Source of the DNA: Dendrolimus kikuchii
Taxonomy: Eukaryota > Arthropoda > Insecta > Lepidoptera > Lasiocampidae
Assembly: GCA_019925095.2 (NCBI GenBank)
Contig: CM034390.1
Coordinates: 3,149,501 to 3,213,500 of the forward strand
Reading direction: 5' to 3'
Length of the DNA: 64,000 bases
Part shown: positions 24,618-40,642 of the stretch, in pieces
Position numbering within the stretch: the stretch's first letter is position 1
Layout: every line of letters starts with the position of its first letter
The notes under the pieces: generated by a model
Seen by the model: only the letters and a program-made list of their open reading frames with translations
What the model was told of the DNA's origin: nothing
Databases searched by the model: none
Made by a program: the position numbers and the translations under genes

Positions 24618-24765
24618 CGGCATTAGTGACCAGGTCCAGTCTCCCTTTAGAGAGCGGCAGCAAATTGGTAGAACCTTTGGTGTTACAAATGTCCATAGGG
24701 GATGGTAACCACTTTCCATCAGGTGGGCCGTCTGCCGAACTCATGCAATAAATATAAATAAATTT
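24618..24765 (+). mobile_element. Retroposon A, 3' half
   Basis: From TTAGTGACCAGGTCCAG to CATGCAATAAATATAAATAA. The 65 bp between it and the previous copy (…CAAAATTGCTTCCACATGAA…) also occurs near 34700 and in reverse near 33160. Confidence 0.75.
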
Positions 24766-25317
24766 ACTGTGGATCCTTGGTTATAAAAAGAAGTCAATCG
24801 GAATATATTGAATGACAACTCGTTAAAAACGGAACTTCTGAACGGCAAAGTATCATTTTTGAATTCACTGAAACAGCCGTTTGATCTGAGCGTATCAATA
24901 ATATTGACATCATATAAACCTGTCAAATAAATAAATAGCTTACTCCAAATTTATTGCTTTTATAATTATACTGTTTGTTTATATAACGAATTGGTTCAGA
25001 CTAAAGTAGATTATGTTAAGACACTTTGGCCTTGTTTCTAAGAATTTCTATGAGGATGTAAACAATATTGGCTTGAAAGGAGACGGGTAATACATTCTTG
25101 GTCTCAGATTATTACAACTCAGGTCCCGACAAAAACAAAATCCACCTGCATATCTGAAACAAAACACATTTTATTACCTGCCGGCATTTAAACTAATTGT
25201 AACTCTTTTATGATCGTCTTCTTTTGTTTACTTTGTGTTTAAAATTTGTGATTAGAAAACAGCCCATTGTTTTATTGTACTCTTTTATGGCAGTTTGCGG
25301 CCGAGTCATTAGCCAGG

Positions 25318-25620
25318 TGTGGCGGATTAAGTCGACTTAGATACGGGGACATTGCATTTGTGCAGTATAAAACGATGACCTGATGGAGGGGGAGGCAGTC
25401 GAGCGAGAACCACGAGCGAAGCGAGACGTGTGTACTACAATCGGGAATCTAATAAGTGACGGACTTTGCGCGTTTTATTGAATTACGACCTTCTGCATTA
25501 CGTTTGGACTTGTTGTGTTCGGTTATATTTGTACCTGTGTTATACGTGTTTGTATAGTTCTAATAAACTCTATAGTAATTCTAACGGCATTTTAATTCGA
25601 GTCTCGCGACTCCTAACAAC
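25318..25620 (+). promoter_or_regulatory. TATA promoter, possibly a solo LTR
   Basis: TATAAAA at 25366-25372 with GCAGTCG 24-30 bp downstream (initiator position), followed by a GC-rich leader and AATAAA near 25562. TG...CA-type ends (TGTGGCGG at 25318, CCTAACA near 25618) would fit an LTR, but I cannot find a target duplication. Confidence 0.3.
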
Positions 25621-26289
25621 ATTATATATATTAGGAATATTCATTATAAATGTGTACATTTATAAAAATAAAATTTGACATTCTTTGTAGCAAAAACTAC
25701 TGAAGTGATTTTAATGAAACCTTATAGTCTTATAGTAATACAGTTTCTATATCAAATTTATAAAGATATTGTTTAAATTAGTTGCAATATAACTATAGTT
25801 TACGTAAAGTTTATATTCTACCTTTCTTCTTCAATTAGACTTTATGTATGCCAAGTCGCAAAATCCCCGGTGCGTGCATTAATAAATAGAATTAATTAAT
25901 TATAATAATATACTTATCAGAAAGGCAGTAAAAAAGAACTTCGAGACAGCCCAAGCGTATTGCTTACAATAAAAAATCTTTGTGCAAAGATAGCCTCTGT
26001 TAATGTAATTCTATTTGCAGACCACTTTTATCTTGATTTTTTTTTCTTTATTTATTTAAACTGACGCAACGTTATGAAATATTACAAATTAAATCGTGCG
26101 ATATTTACTTTGCTAATCCTGGTTATTTAGATGTTAGATTTTGTTCCAAATTCAAGGTTTATGAGGGATGTTATAGAGTTCATTGATCGTAACTATCGGA
26201 TATCCAAAATAAAAATTTATCCAGACCTGTAACCGAATCTGACGGTGGACTCTATTTATGATTATTTACATGTATTTATTTATTTTATT

Positions 26290-26945
26290 CCACTGTATGT
26301 CTTTCAAGACCACGGGCCTTAAAAATGGCCCGGACTTTTGGGGGGCTTGCGTGGGGCCATGGGAAGGCCAACACGTAGAGGCCCCTTGACAAATTTAATG
26401 TAAATGTGGCGTGACACTGACCGGCGATTATCCCTGTCCACACCATATAGTAATACACCCAAGGACAAGCCCCGGCCAGTGTAGGACTACTGTGGGAGAT
26501 GAGGACAAAAATTACCGGGCTATTGTGGTGAACTGCTAATGGTAGTAGGGGTCTGGGAATATGGGGACTATGGCGTCTGCCCGTCGCAATGTTCAGGGAA
26601 CATGGAAAAATGGGTGTGACGGTGGGACGGTGACTCGCCACTCCCTGCATGAGCCCCAAAAAAATGCCATAAAGACAGGGGCAACATGGGTGTGAGTGGC
26701 TAAGGGGTGTCGAGAGGTGGGCTGCAGGTTCACCGAAGCTACTTCCGACGTTAGGCCATTTATCACTTCCACCCCTGGAGCTTGAGTCTTAGCTCTAGCG
26801 ATCTCCACTCCGTGCCGGCTGGCGAAGGCAAGCACGGAGACGGGGGCCTTGCCTTGGCCACCGGAGTCAGGTACGAGGTGTCGCTACTCACCTAAGGCTT
26901 CGCCACAAAGCCCTCCTGCGGGATTATTATTATTATTATTATAAA
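26290..26945. mobile_element. Repeat J, probable retroelement 3' region
   Basis: GC-rich 650 bp ending CTCCTGCGGGATTATTATTA, an ATT-repeat tail like that of LINE/SINE 3' ends. A second copy is at 57958-58960. It contains chance open frames but no protein I recognise. Confidence 0.55.
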
Positions 26946-27570
26946 TTAAAAGTCGTGGTAGTGTAATGGCTAGAGTACGCGTCCCAGGCTCAGAGGGCGC
27001 GGGTTCGATCCTGGCCAGAACGCATGCTCCACTTAAGTCATTTTTACAAGCTTTTATTTATCTTGTAATGGATGTACCTATGTATGTATATGTTCGGGTG
27101 GAATCTTGCAAGTTAAATTTGACCAACTTCACGGTTTCCGATTGAGCTGAAATTTTGCACACATATGTTTATCGCGTGACAATGCAATAATATGGTACCA
27201 TGGAGCTAATATGATGATGGAGTCGGAAGGTGGCCATAGGAACTCCTGTACTAAACAAGATAGACCCGTCGTATTTGGGCTCATTTTACTTGTCTTGGCT
27301 AGCACTCTGCTGCTACATGATATCCAGGATCTCAAAAGCTTGTATTTAAAAACCTTTTTAAAAAAGCTTATTCTGATCTAATGTGCATATTGTTACAATT
27401 ATCACGTGCTAACAACGGCGAAGGAAAACATCGTGATGCAACCCGCACATCCAGATAACCGATGTGTCAAACCTGCTAAGTGGCCTTAGACAAGCGTGGC
27501 GGGTATACTGTCCGGGAGGCCCGAGCCTAGCAGTGGGGGGGCATTTATGGGCTGTTATTATTTATAGTCA
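26940..27570 (+). mobile_element. tRNA-derived SINE D split by element E
   Basis: Head at 26950-27045 (GGTAGTGTAATGGCTAG, GGGTTCGATCCTGGCC) and body at 27371-27570 (TTCTGATCTAATGTGCATAT to GGGCTGTTATTATT); the join restores a complete D unit. Confidence 0.85.
27046..27370 (+). mobile_element. Element E inserted in SINE D
   Basis: A 325-bp non-coding element with AAGCTT at each end, starting ACAAGCTTTTATTT and ending AAAAAAGCTTA. Other copies: 42022-42341 (- strand, with TAAATAAGCTTTTTTAAAAA) and a 3' part at 11436-11566. Class unknown; the short inverted AAGCTTT ends suggest a MITE. Confidence 0.7.
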
Positions 27571-27957
27571 GTCTAGTTCCTATAATACGTACATCTCTAG
27601 CAACGTGTCATTGTTGTTGAAGGAGAAGAAAAGGCACTAAACTCGCTAGCAACATTCTTAACGTAACAGTATTTTTATAACAGTCCATATCTGCTATTTA
27701 CGGAACACCCGTATTTTATTGTTTAACTTCTGATAATGCTTAAAATAGTTTATTGTCTTATTGCTGCTTGCGTAAAACGATTATAAGTTACTTTTTGTTA
27801 TAATTTACAAAGATACGATTTACAAATATGCTCGGAGTCTTACTAAACGATATAATTGAAAGTCTGGGTAACATGAGGCACGCACGCATAGCGAAATTAG
27901 TCATTAAACCACTACTTCGAAACGAAAACCAATATAGCTATTTAAATATAATATGTA

Positions 27958-28385
27958 GAGACTGAAAAATTAAGAGGAAGAAGACAAAGGTGGAATGGGC
28001 GTGTAATGACGAGAGATGAAAGTCACGTGACAAAAATAATACATACATAACTTCATGCCAGTTCCCTTGCGGGGTAGGCACGAACAACAGAGCGCCATTC
28101 AGGCTTATTCTTACACACGTCACTTGCTTCTTTGACATTCATAACTCTTGTCATGCACGCTCGTCTGTTCTTAAGGCTCCTGACATCACCTTCTGCTAGT
28201 ACACGATCAATTTGATCGTGGAAGGTGTGTCGTGGCCATCGTGACAAAAATATTGTTAAACTGAAAAATGTACGGTCACAAATGTAAAGATAAATAAAAA
28301 AAAAGACGGGTGGATTGTGTGACGGAGGACATGATGATTTGTGGTGTAACAGAGGACCTATGTTAGAATAGAGGAATATGTGTGT
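27958..28385 (+). mobile_element. LINE fragment (GRPKKRW type) split by an RTE insertion
   Basis: Same family as 986-1215: WNGRVMTRDESHVTKI before, and GHKCKDK.KKRRVDCVTEDMM after, an inserted RTE fragment at 28039-28239. Many stops. Confidence 0.6.
28039..28239 (-). mobile_element. RTE-type LINE fragment B with 13-bp TSD, nested
   Basis: 5'-truncated 3' end coding [12 protein letters not shown]...[14 protein letters not shown] on the - strand, inserted in an older LINE. A perfect duplication CGTGACAAAAATA is at 28026-28038 and 28240-28252. Confidence 0.9.
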
Positions 28386-29069
28386 TTTCTATTGACCACC
28401 ATCGCCTCAACCCTATGGAAGTTCCGGACGTCTATCAAGCAAGAATTTGCCAGTGTTCGATGAATGTATGTAAACCTAAAATATGTTAAACATGACACAC
28501 TTGCGGAGCCTAACTTCCCTTGTCACTTTTCTGCTTGCTGCCTTAAAAGTGGGCCTAATAAACGAGGGGTAACATGCACATCCTCGCACGGCAACAAGCG
28601 TAACCAACGTCAGCCTTTTTTGTTAACGCTGGGGGAATGTGTTTGCACATTTCTTTGGTCCTTTGGAGAGGTCACGGAGGGGTATGTGGATCTCCCGACG
28701 CCTCACACGCATGCTTTTGATAATAGAAGTTGCAAGCACCTACCGCCAGGCTACCCACTACATTTTCCAGCGTTTTTCCGCGTCGTAATGAGGCGCCACG
28801 GATCCGTAATCATAGGTATAATCTCCCACGACACCTAGACACAAGCGGACAAGGAGGGATGTCCCTCGAGCCAAGATAGCCCACCACACTGGGTGTGGTG
28901 ATGGCTCGACAATCGACCAAGGCGTTACGGGTTCAACTCCTTCAAAAAATATTAGAACCGATTATTTTATCATATCATAGAAGTTAAATTAAATCTTAAT
29001 AAGTTTCTTTCTTTCCAATTTTTAACTGATTTGAAATAATTAAGCATATGACAATAATGTATGTAATGT

Positions 29070-29155
29070 TGGCAAGCCCCCGCTTCCTCAACTGTCCCAG
29101 GTACTTCCCGGAGCACCATGCCCACCACGTATCTGCGTCAGACAGTGTAATCAGG
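29070..29155. other. Unresolved coding-like stretch, open on both strands
   Basis: The - strand reads YLITLSDADTWWAWCSGKYL then GQLRKRGLAN. The + strand reads RFLNCPRYFPEHHAHHVSAS and meets a donor-like AATCAG/gtaagc. The - strand reading looks like a sequence I associate with dispersed lepidopteran repeats. Either could be an exon; neither is proven. Confidence 0.25.
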
Positions 29156-29240
29156 TAAGCTGCCTAAAATATCTAAATTTATATGTGTAGATTTAGTTAT
29201 TTGTTTCCAACTGGTTTTATAACACTGTTATTGACTTTTA

Positions 29241-29396
29241 GGAGGAGCCAGGAGCCTTAAGAACAGACGAGCGTGCATGACAAGAGTTATAAATGTCAAA
29301 GAAGCAAGTGAGGTGTGTAAGAATAAACCTAAATGGCGCTCTGTTGTTCGTGCCTACCCCGCAAGGGAACTAGCGTGAAGTTATGTATGTATGTAT
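29241..29396 (+). mobile_element. RTE-type LINE fragment B, 14-bp TSD
   Basis: Last ~140 bp of B. Perfect TSD GTTATTGACTTTTA (29227-29240 and 29397-29410). Its 5' edge has AGGAGCC twice in a row, although B has it once. Confidence 0.9.
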
Positions 29397-29410
29397 GTTA
29401 TTGACTTTTA

Positions 29411-30534
29411 ATTAATATTGGTTATATAAAATAGTGACAATATAAAATGCTAATATTTAATCATAAGCCCACATGGCTATAAACACGATGACTACTGAGC
29501 AACTTTAAACAGTAAAATTAAAACTATAAATAGTATGAATTTTTGAATGAAATTACTAAAATTAAAATTATATAATTGGATGATTAACTAAATCATTATG
29601 AATGTATAAGTGGTTTTTTCGTGAATGTTTTAGTCATGTTTAAGGCTTTTAATATCACAAAATTATTATATATTTAAATCTAGCATTTCTGGAGTAAATT
29701 TTCATTGATGTTGTAGCAGCGAGAGGTAGAGCTGAAATGATACTTCAGATGGCACATGAGTAGTATTCACTGTCGAATGCTGATGTGAACTGAAGTGAAC
29801 TAATTTATTTTAGAAACGATAACCTTAAGTACAAATATTAAAAAGTCGTACTGCTAGTACAATATGTAGCATAACGTGTGAGCGAGACGGATGATGTGCG
29901 AGCGAGATAGAGCAGCTATTAATATGTGCGCTCCTGCGTTGCGCTAGCCAGTAGTTCGTTGTCCGCTGCGATGACTAGGCGTATGCAGCTTCCCATAATG
30001 TAAATTTCAAGAAGTGCATCCCATGTGTGAGAAAGGGGGTGGAACTAGTGAAGTATTTTTTTAGAACTTTGGATATGGTGGAGCCATGCTTGAATATCTT
30101 AATTATCTTGATAACAGGTTCACGGGCCTGGCTTGGTTATTGATAGTGGTCACTGCTGTCAATATATTTAAACCGCACATTCCGTTTCATCCATAAATTT
30201 GTTAATGTCACGAACAACCATCAATTATTTAATTGTAATTCAACATGGCATTCCAACCCAAATTTTAAATTGATCACAATGCATACATGCCCAATATCAT
30301 TTTTTTGCGAATAATTCGTATTGACATTCTACCAATTTTAAATATGCCACAAATCCAACAATTACAACATTTTTAGATGTTCTAAAATATTATTTGACAT
30401 GGGGTTATTACAAATACTATGTAATAAAATATAGACCCTATGCTGTTACAATTAAATATAAAAATTATTCAACCATACTCCAAAGTCTGAATAACTATGA
30501 AGTTATTTTAAAAAAAGATGATTGGATCTACACC
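29411..30534. other. No gene seen
   Basis: AT-rich apart from 29875-29985 (GTGCGAGCGAGATAGAGC, GCGTTGCGCTAGCCAG), which could be a small promoter-like island. Confidence 0.35.
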
Positions 30535-31095
30535 TCTTTTTTTGTTTCCTACTCAGCTGGGTTTAGGGGGAAGAACAGGAGCACCTTTAGGGGGAGAACC
30601 AAATGTGGCGAGAAGGTCACAACAAACTTGAATGAGGGCTCAGGTACAGGCATTCCCAACTACCTCACTAAACCTAAACCTGCACACCTTATGTTCACTT
30701 GAATTGGAACAACATGGGATCTAGTATACATAGTTACTACACCATGTTGCCTCGTGAGTCAAGTTTTGTTATCCCAGTGGCCGGTTGACCACTTCCCCTA
30801 CAGAAGTTTATCCCGTTGTATCTCCTAGTTACAGCGGGCCCCTGTGGTAGTATCACTGGAGAAGATTTTGCATATATCTGTGTCTCCGGAGGCCAGTTTG
30901 ATGACAGCGTTTAGAAGTCGCATGCGCAGTCCTGCCTGATCCCTCTATTCCATCCTTCCTATTTAGCCTCTCTATCCTATCTTAAAGGCTGGTAATGTGT
31001 GGACTTCATAACTGGTGTTGTAAGCATTTATATATTGAGGACTGAACCACTTTCCATTTAGTGGGTCGTCTGACTGTTCACCAACTTCACAATTT
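30535..31095 (+). mobile_element. Lepidopteran SINE/LINE-derived repeat
   Basis: Contains AGCCTCTCTATCCTATCTTA AAGGCTGGTAA and AACCACTTTCCATTTAGTGG GTCGTCTG, the 3' signature common in lepidopteran retroposons, ending in an AT-rich tail. The upstream GGGTTTAGGGGGAAGAACAG part is assigned by adjacency only. Confidence 0.5.
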
Positions 31096-32093
31096 ATAAA
31101 AAATCAATATTTTTTATTAGAGCTCTTAGGGCAGACCTAATTGAAGTTATATCACACTCATAGAATATAATGCTTGCCTAAGAATTTTAGGTTTAACATA
31201 AAGGCCTCATCTACCAACATATGGCTAGTTCCTGTACCTTACTAACATTTCATTTGCCTTACTATCAGTTACAATTTGACATAAACTTCATATAAGTAAT
31301 GACAAACTATCAATGGAAGTGAATTAATAGTAAAATATAGGAGCTCTCCACTAAGTAATCAAGGTTAATTGATGTTTTTTTTTTAATAACTCGGCTCGAG
31401 TTCCGTACCCTTTTTTACAACTTAATTTCTAAGAAAGTTTTTAGAGTTTATACATGCTTATTGGTTATTTTTGTTATTGTGTGTGACATTAATTTAGTGA
31501 TTTTTGTATTGTGGTGTACCTTACAAATAACTTAAGTAGTTGAGAGAACTTAAATTGATGAGTTTAGCATTTAGAGTTTATAGTTTTAGCAATTCAGATA
31601 AGCTTGCTCAAGAGTTGATGTTTTACTTACTACTTACTTTCAGTTTAATTCTACTGCAATTTTTGTAAGTAAAATAATTTCAGAATACTTATCATATTTA
31701 ATAGGATTTAAGCCAATCGAAAAATTACTGTGCAATAGGAACTTTTTCATACAAAACTGCAGCCATCTGCATCTAGTCTGACCCTGTAGACAGATGGCAT
31801 TAGTGATACACAAATAGAATGAAAATGTATGGGAATTATATAATACCTACTTACCATAACAATATGTCATTACCATAAATTTTCTATTCTAGTTGTTTAG
31901 CACTAATACCACTTGCCTACAGGGCCTGGAGTGTGAATATAATTTGACATAAATAGATTAAATGAATTCATTAAATAGCACTACAGTTACAAAATGTAGA
32001 TGGCGTTGAACAAAAATGCCTACAAAGCGATTCATTATCTAGTTGTGGGTAGGTTGCAATAAAATATACTAAAGAAAGATTGGCGGACCTTAC
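31096..32093. other. Intron-like sequence left of the unidentified exon
   Basis: AT-rich with no open frame; CAGATGGCATTAGTG...AGCACTAATACCACTTGCC suggests an old inverted repeat at 31793-31915. Confidence 0.4.
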
Positions 32094-32172
32094 CTCTCGC
32101 GCCATTCCCGTGGGCCACCGGCACTCCGTTCACTTTGATGGGCCTCCCGTCTGCGGTACATTTTAACAGCAT
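32094..32172 (-). CDS. Probable first coding exon of an unidentified gene
   Basis: On the - strand an ATG at 32172 opens 26 codons plus one base, ending at a strong donor (AGAG then gtaagg at 32093). The peptide begins MLLKCTADGRPIKVNGVPV and continues AHGNGAR. It is GC-rich and codon-biased against AT-rich flanks, like the true exons here. I do not recognise the family. The sequence to the right (32173-32330) has an ATTGG (inverted CCAAT) and a TGACGT-like site, as expected of a promoter. Later exons should lie to the left on the - strand; I could not find them among the repeats. Confidence 0.5.
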
Positions 32173-32340
32173 ATTTCCAACACGTTCACTTACGAACCAT
32201 CGAACATTTCAAAAATATAAACAAAAACTGTCCCATAACACGCAATTATGTATAGCTATTTCTTTCGCGACAAACGATTGGTTCGTCCGTGTGACGTGAA
32301 GTCAATTTCATAGCACTCAAGGGGACACCAAAAGACCTTA
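32173..32340 (-). promoter_or_regulatory. Candidate promoter/5' UTR for the exon at 32172
   Basis: Unique-looking sequence directly upstream on the - strand, with an inverted CCAAT near 32276-32282 and a GTGACGTGAAG CRE-like site near 32290-32302. No TATA box. Inferred from position only. Confidence 0.25.
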
Positions 32341-33348
32341 TTATCTTTTTACGATATAGGCACGCAATATAGTTCACTTATCACAATTAACGCACTGATC
32401 AAGATTTATTTAAATTATAAGAACACAACTTGTACAAATAAACCTCGCGATTCGTACTTTTATTAAAACAAATCAAGCTCAACAGGTTATATTACTGAAT
32501 GATAAACAGGAAAAGAAAACTGTTGCGATTCGCGGTATACGTTCGCCGTGTTTTGATTGATACGATAGAACAGCATGGACAGCACACAAGAAATTAAGAA
32601 AAACGAATGAAACACACGTGAAGTTGGTATCGAGTTCTATTTTTTATCTCGCTCAATCTGTACGGTTTATCTCATGTTTATCTCATAGAAAAATAACAAA
32701 TGGTATTTTTATGAATGGATCAATTTTGTAAAATTGACTGTAGTATTTTATAAAAGTTTATAAATATGTATATCACTTCATTTTTATTCTCAACGTCGTG
32801 TTAGCAAAGGATAGAAATAAAAATATTTTGATTTGGTTTCATTAGATTGGTATTATTGTTTCAGTGTTACCATTATTTAAATTAATGATAACAAAATAGG
32901 AGACTTGATAAGTTATACTATTTTATGCGGTTAGTAATACACCATCAGTGGCAGGGTGTATTGTATATGGGCCCATACGTAGTATCCATAGTAGTTTGTG
33001 ATGGGCCCTTTCTATAACACGGGAGAATGTAATAAGAAAAAGAGAGATATCTGATCAGGGAGTTGTGGCATAAATGGCGGCAAATTCAAAATATCTTCCA
33101 CTGGCAATATTAATATAACATGTAAAACACAAAAATAACGCAACAATGGGAAGAAAGCAATTTTGGCATAGTTGTAAAAGGTGCTCTGAATAACATACTA
33201 AAGTACAGTCAGTACCCTAAGTGGAGCTAAGGTTTTTTAGTTTTTAGTGAATAACTCGAAAACTACAACTACATTTTGCTGGGATAAGTCCTTAAGGAGA
33301 TATGGAGGGAGGTAAAAATGGCTTTTTTATTTATTGCATGAGTTAATA

Positions 33349-33578
33349 ACGGAGAAAGAATAAAATTTCCTGCGGCCAGGCGGCCTCTCGTAAGAGGCGA
33401 CAAAACAACCCACAGTCAGGTGGTAGGGCATTTGCCCGACTGGATGGCTACCACCCCTGGTCTAAAGCATGTCGCCATAACAACCTTGAGTTGTGTTCCG
33501 GCATTAGTGATCAGGTTCCAGTCTCCCTTATGAGAGAGAGAGAACCATTATCGATCAGGTGGGCCGTCTATCTGTCTT
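33349..33578 (+). mobile_element. Retroposon A with internal deletion, no tail
   Basis: Runs from AACGGAGAAAG to GTGGGCCGTCTATCTGTC but lacks about 70 bp before the 3' end and the A-rich tail. It abuts an opposite copy directly. Confidence 0.78.
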
Positions 33579-33835
33579 TTTTTATTGCAGGAGTTCAGTA
33601 GACAGGTAGACTGCCCACTTGATGGAAAGCGGTTACAATTACCTATGGACATTTACAATACCAAAGGTGCCACAAATGCGCTGCTGCTCTCTTAGGGGAG
33701 ACTGTTACCTGGCTACTAATGCCGGAACACAACTTACGGTTGTTACGGCGGCATACTCTAAACCAAAGATGGTAGCCATCTAGACCGGCAAATACCCTAC
33801 CACCTGGCTGTGGGTTGTTATGTCTCCTTATAGCT
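33579..33835 (-). mobile_element. Retroposon A, tail-to-tail with the previous copy
   Basis: Starts TTTTTTATTGCAGGAGTTCA and runs to TTGTTATGTCTCC. Together the two copies form a ~490-bp inverted repeat. Confidence 0.78.
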
Positions 33836-34344
33836 TTGTACACAAACGCGTTAAGTACATCATCACCTTCATCACTAACGTTATGTTTTTGAGGGATTTT
33901 GTTCATTCTTTTTGCCTTTGACTCATTATTCATAATTTTATTATTTTATTTATTTTATCATTTTTTAGCCATAACGTTTTTGTTCATAAACTAACTTTAA
34001 ATAAAAGCGTTGCGTTTAATACAGCTTCAAGGTGATCCCATATAAGTTCCATTATCATTGGTCCTTGAATTCCGAAGATATTATAAGGAAATGTTCAAAT
34101 TCAAATAGATAATGTGTAAGTGACTGAAGCATTGTTAGGATTATGATAATTCCAAACTAGTAGGTACCTAATTATTAAACATGTACGTATCAAAAACGGA
34201 GGAAATCTAGTTCTCAAAGCAATGCCAAGTAAAATAGTAAATGTAATTTAGCATGAGGGCTTTTTTACTATATGCTGTATTTTTTTAGCTATTCAGGAAA
34301 AACAAAAAAGGGAACTTTATAGGCCTCCATTTCTTACCTCCACC

Positions 34345-34647
34345 CAGGGGCGGATTTAGAAATATGACATCTGTAGGCTATTCAAATTTTACCGCCCCTA
34401 CCAATAAATCGATACCCTAATTCTCAATCATATTAATTAGGTCATTTTTTTGTCAATGAAATTGTAACTTTATGATTTGTGTACATATCGTGAGACGTGT
34501 ATAGTCTTGAATTAGATTTCCTTTTTACCTAAGTTTGAAGATTGTGTAAGACATAATATATATAAAATTGGCTCCAAATTTGCCGCCCCTCCAAAATCTG
34601 CCGCCCTAGGCTCCAGCCTACTCAGCCTATTGGTAAATCCACCACTG
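34345..34647. mobile_element. hAT-type MITE, 8-bp TSD
   Basis: Ends CAGGGGCGGATTTA and, inverted, CAGTGGTGGATTTA, with a perfect 8-bp duplication CCTCCACC (34337-34344, 34648-34655). TIR sequence and 8-bp TSD are typical of hAT. No transposase. Confidence 0.9.
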
Positions 34648-35459
34648 CCTCCACCCCCATTCCTCAGTACTTATAAACATTGTTCAGGATACCTTTCCTA
34701 CAACTGCGGCAAAATTGGCTTCCACACGAATTATTGCCCCTATTTGAACTTTTTTTTATCTTCGTTGTCTATGACAGCCATAGAAGGATCTCAATAAATA
34801 GCTAGCACCACCAGCTCATTACTTAGAATTCGGATTTTCTATAGCATATTGCCTTTTCTGACCATGTGTTTTATGAGTCAATTTTTGATTTTGGCTGTAC
34901 TAGTATTTAATCTTAAACATAGTTTTTTTGTATATTCATGATATAATTACTATTTATAGCGTTAGTTAACAAACGAACACGAAACTATTTTATTGCTGGG
35001 TGCATATTGAGCCAACGCAGGTGATTTTTTACTTTTCTTATTTCGTTTTAGTTTATGTGTGTTTCGTTGAACGATCACATGCATGGATTCCTTTGACGTT
35101 ATCGCATTCCGACGAAAGTTTATTAGCCTAACGATTACACAGCAGAATGCCACTGCCGCCCATCCATTTGCCACTTGAAACGCGTTATTGTACGATATTT
35201 TATGTACGCTTTAAAAGAAGATGAAACACAACAACCTACATTTTTATCTCTCCCGAAGATCTTGCGAGAATGTCAGTGGCAGATAGGGCTTATTTTGTTA
35301 AAACTTAGCTGCTCTCCTATTATATTAATGTATTCTGTGCTGGCAGCCCTGGTTTTGGCGGGATTTTGAAAATAAAGTAGACCTTTTATTGCAAAAAATT
35401 GTAATATTGTGCGTTTTAATTGTATTTCTGTGAAAAATCGCAAATGTTTAAGGATTTAG

Positions 35460-35659
35460 CAATTTTGAACACATTTTTACGACGTCACATCATCGCGCGT
35501 ATACCTATATTTATCTTAAAATTGTTATGAAATTTGTTTGGCGGGCGGCGCGCGGCGCGGCGGCCATCTTCCGTTTCTCATTTTTGGTGACGCTTGTAAG
35601 ACGCTTTGCTAAAGTGCAATTTTTATTGATTATAATTCTTTCTTAATTTATAATATAAA
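35460..35659 (+). promoter_or_regulatory. HP1 promoter and 5' UTR
   Basis: A GC-rich block (35540-35565) ends in GCCATCTT (35563-35570), the YY1/Pleiohomeotic core. TCATTT at 35578-35583 fits the arthropod initiator TCAKTY and lies about 80 bases before the ATG. I see no TATA box. Initiation near 35578 is inferred. Confidence 0.5.

Positions 35660-40642
<4,983 letters not shown>

Noticed and set aside
26950..27045. tRNA gene
   Set aside because: A and B boxes are present but there is no cloverleaf or acceptor stem; this and similar heads belong to SINE D.
28464..28838. 124-codon + strand ORF as a gene
   Set aside because: Cys- and His-containing but without a regular zinc-finger pattern; beside LINE remnants and with no exon context.
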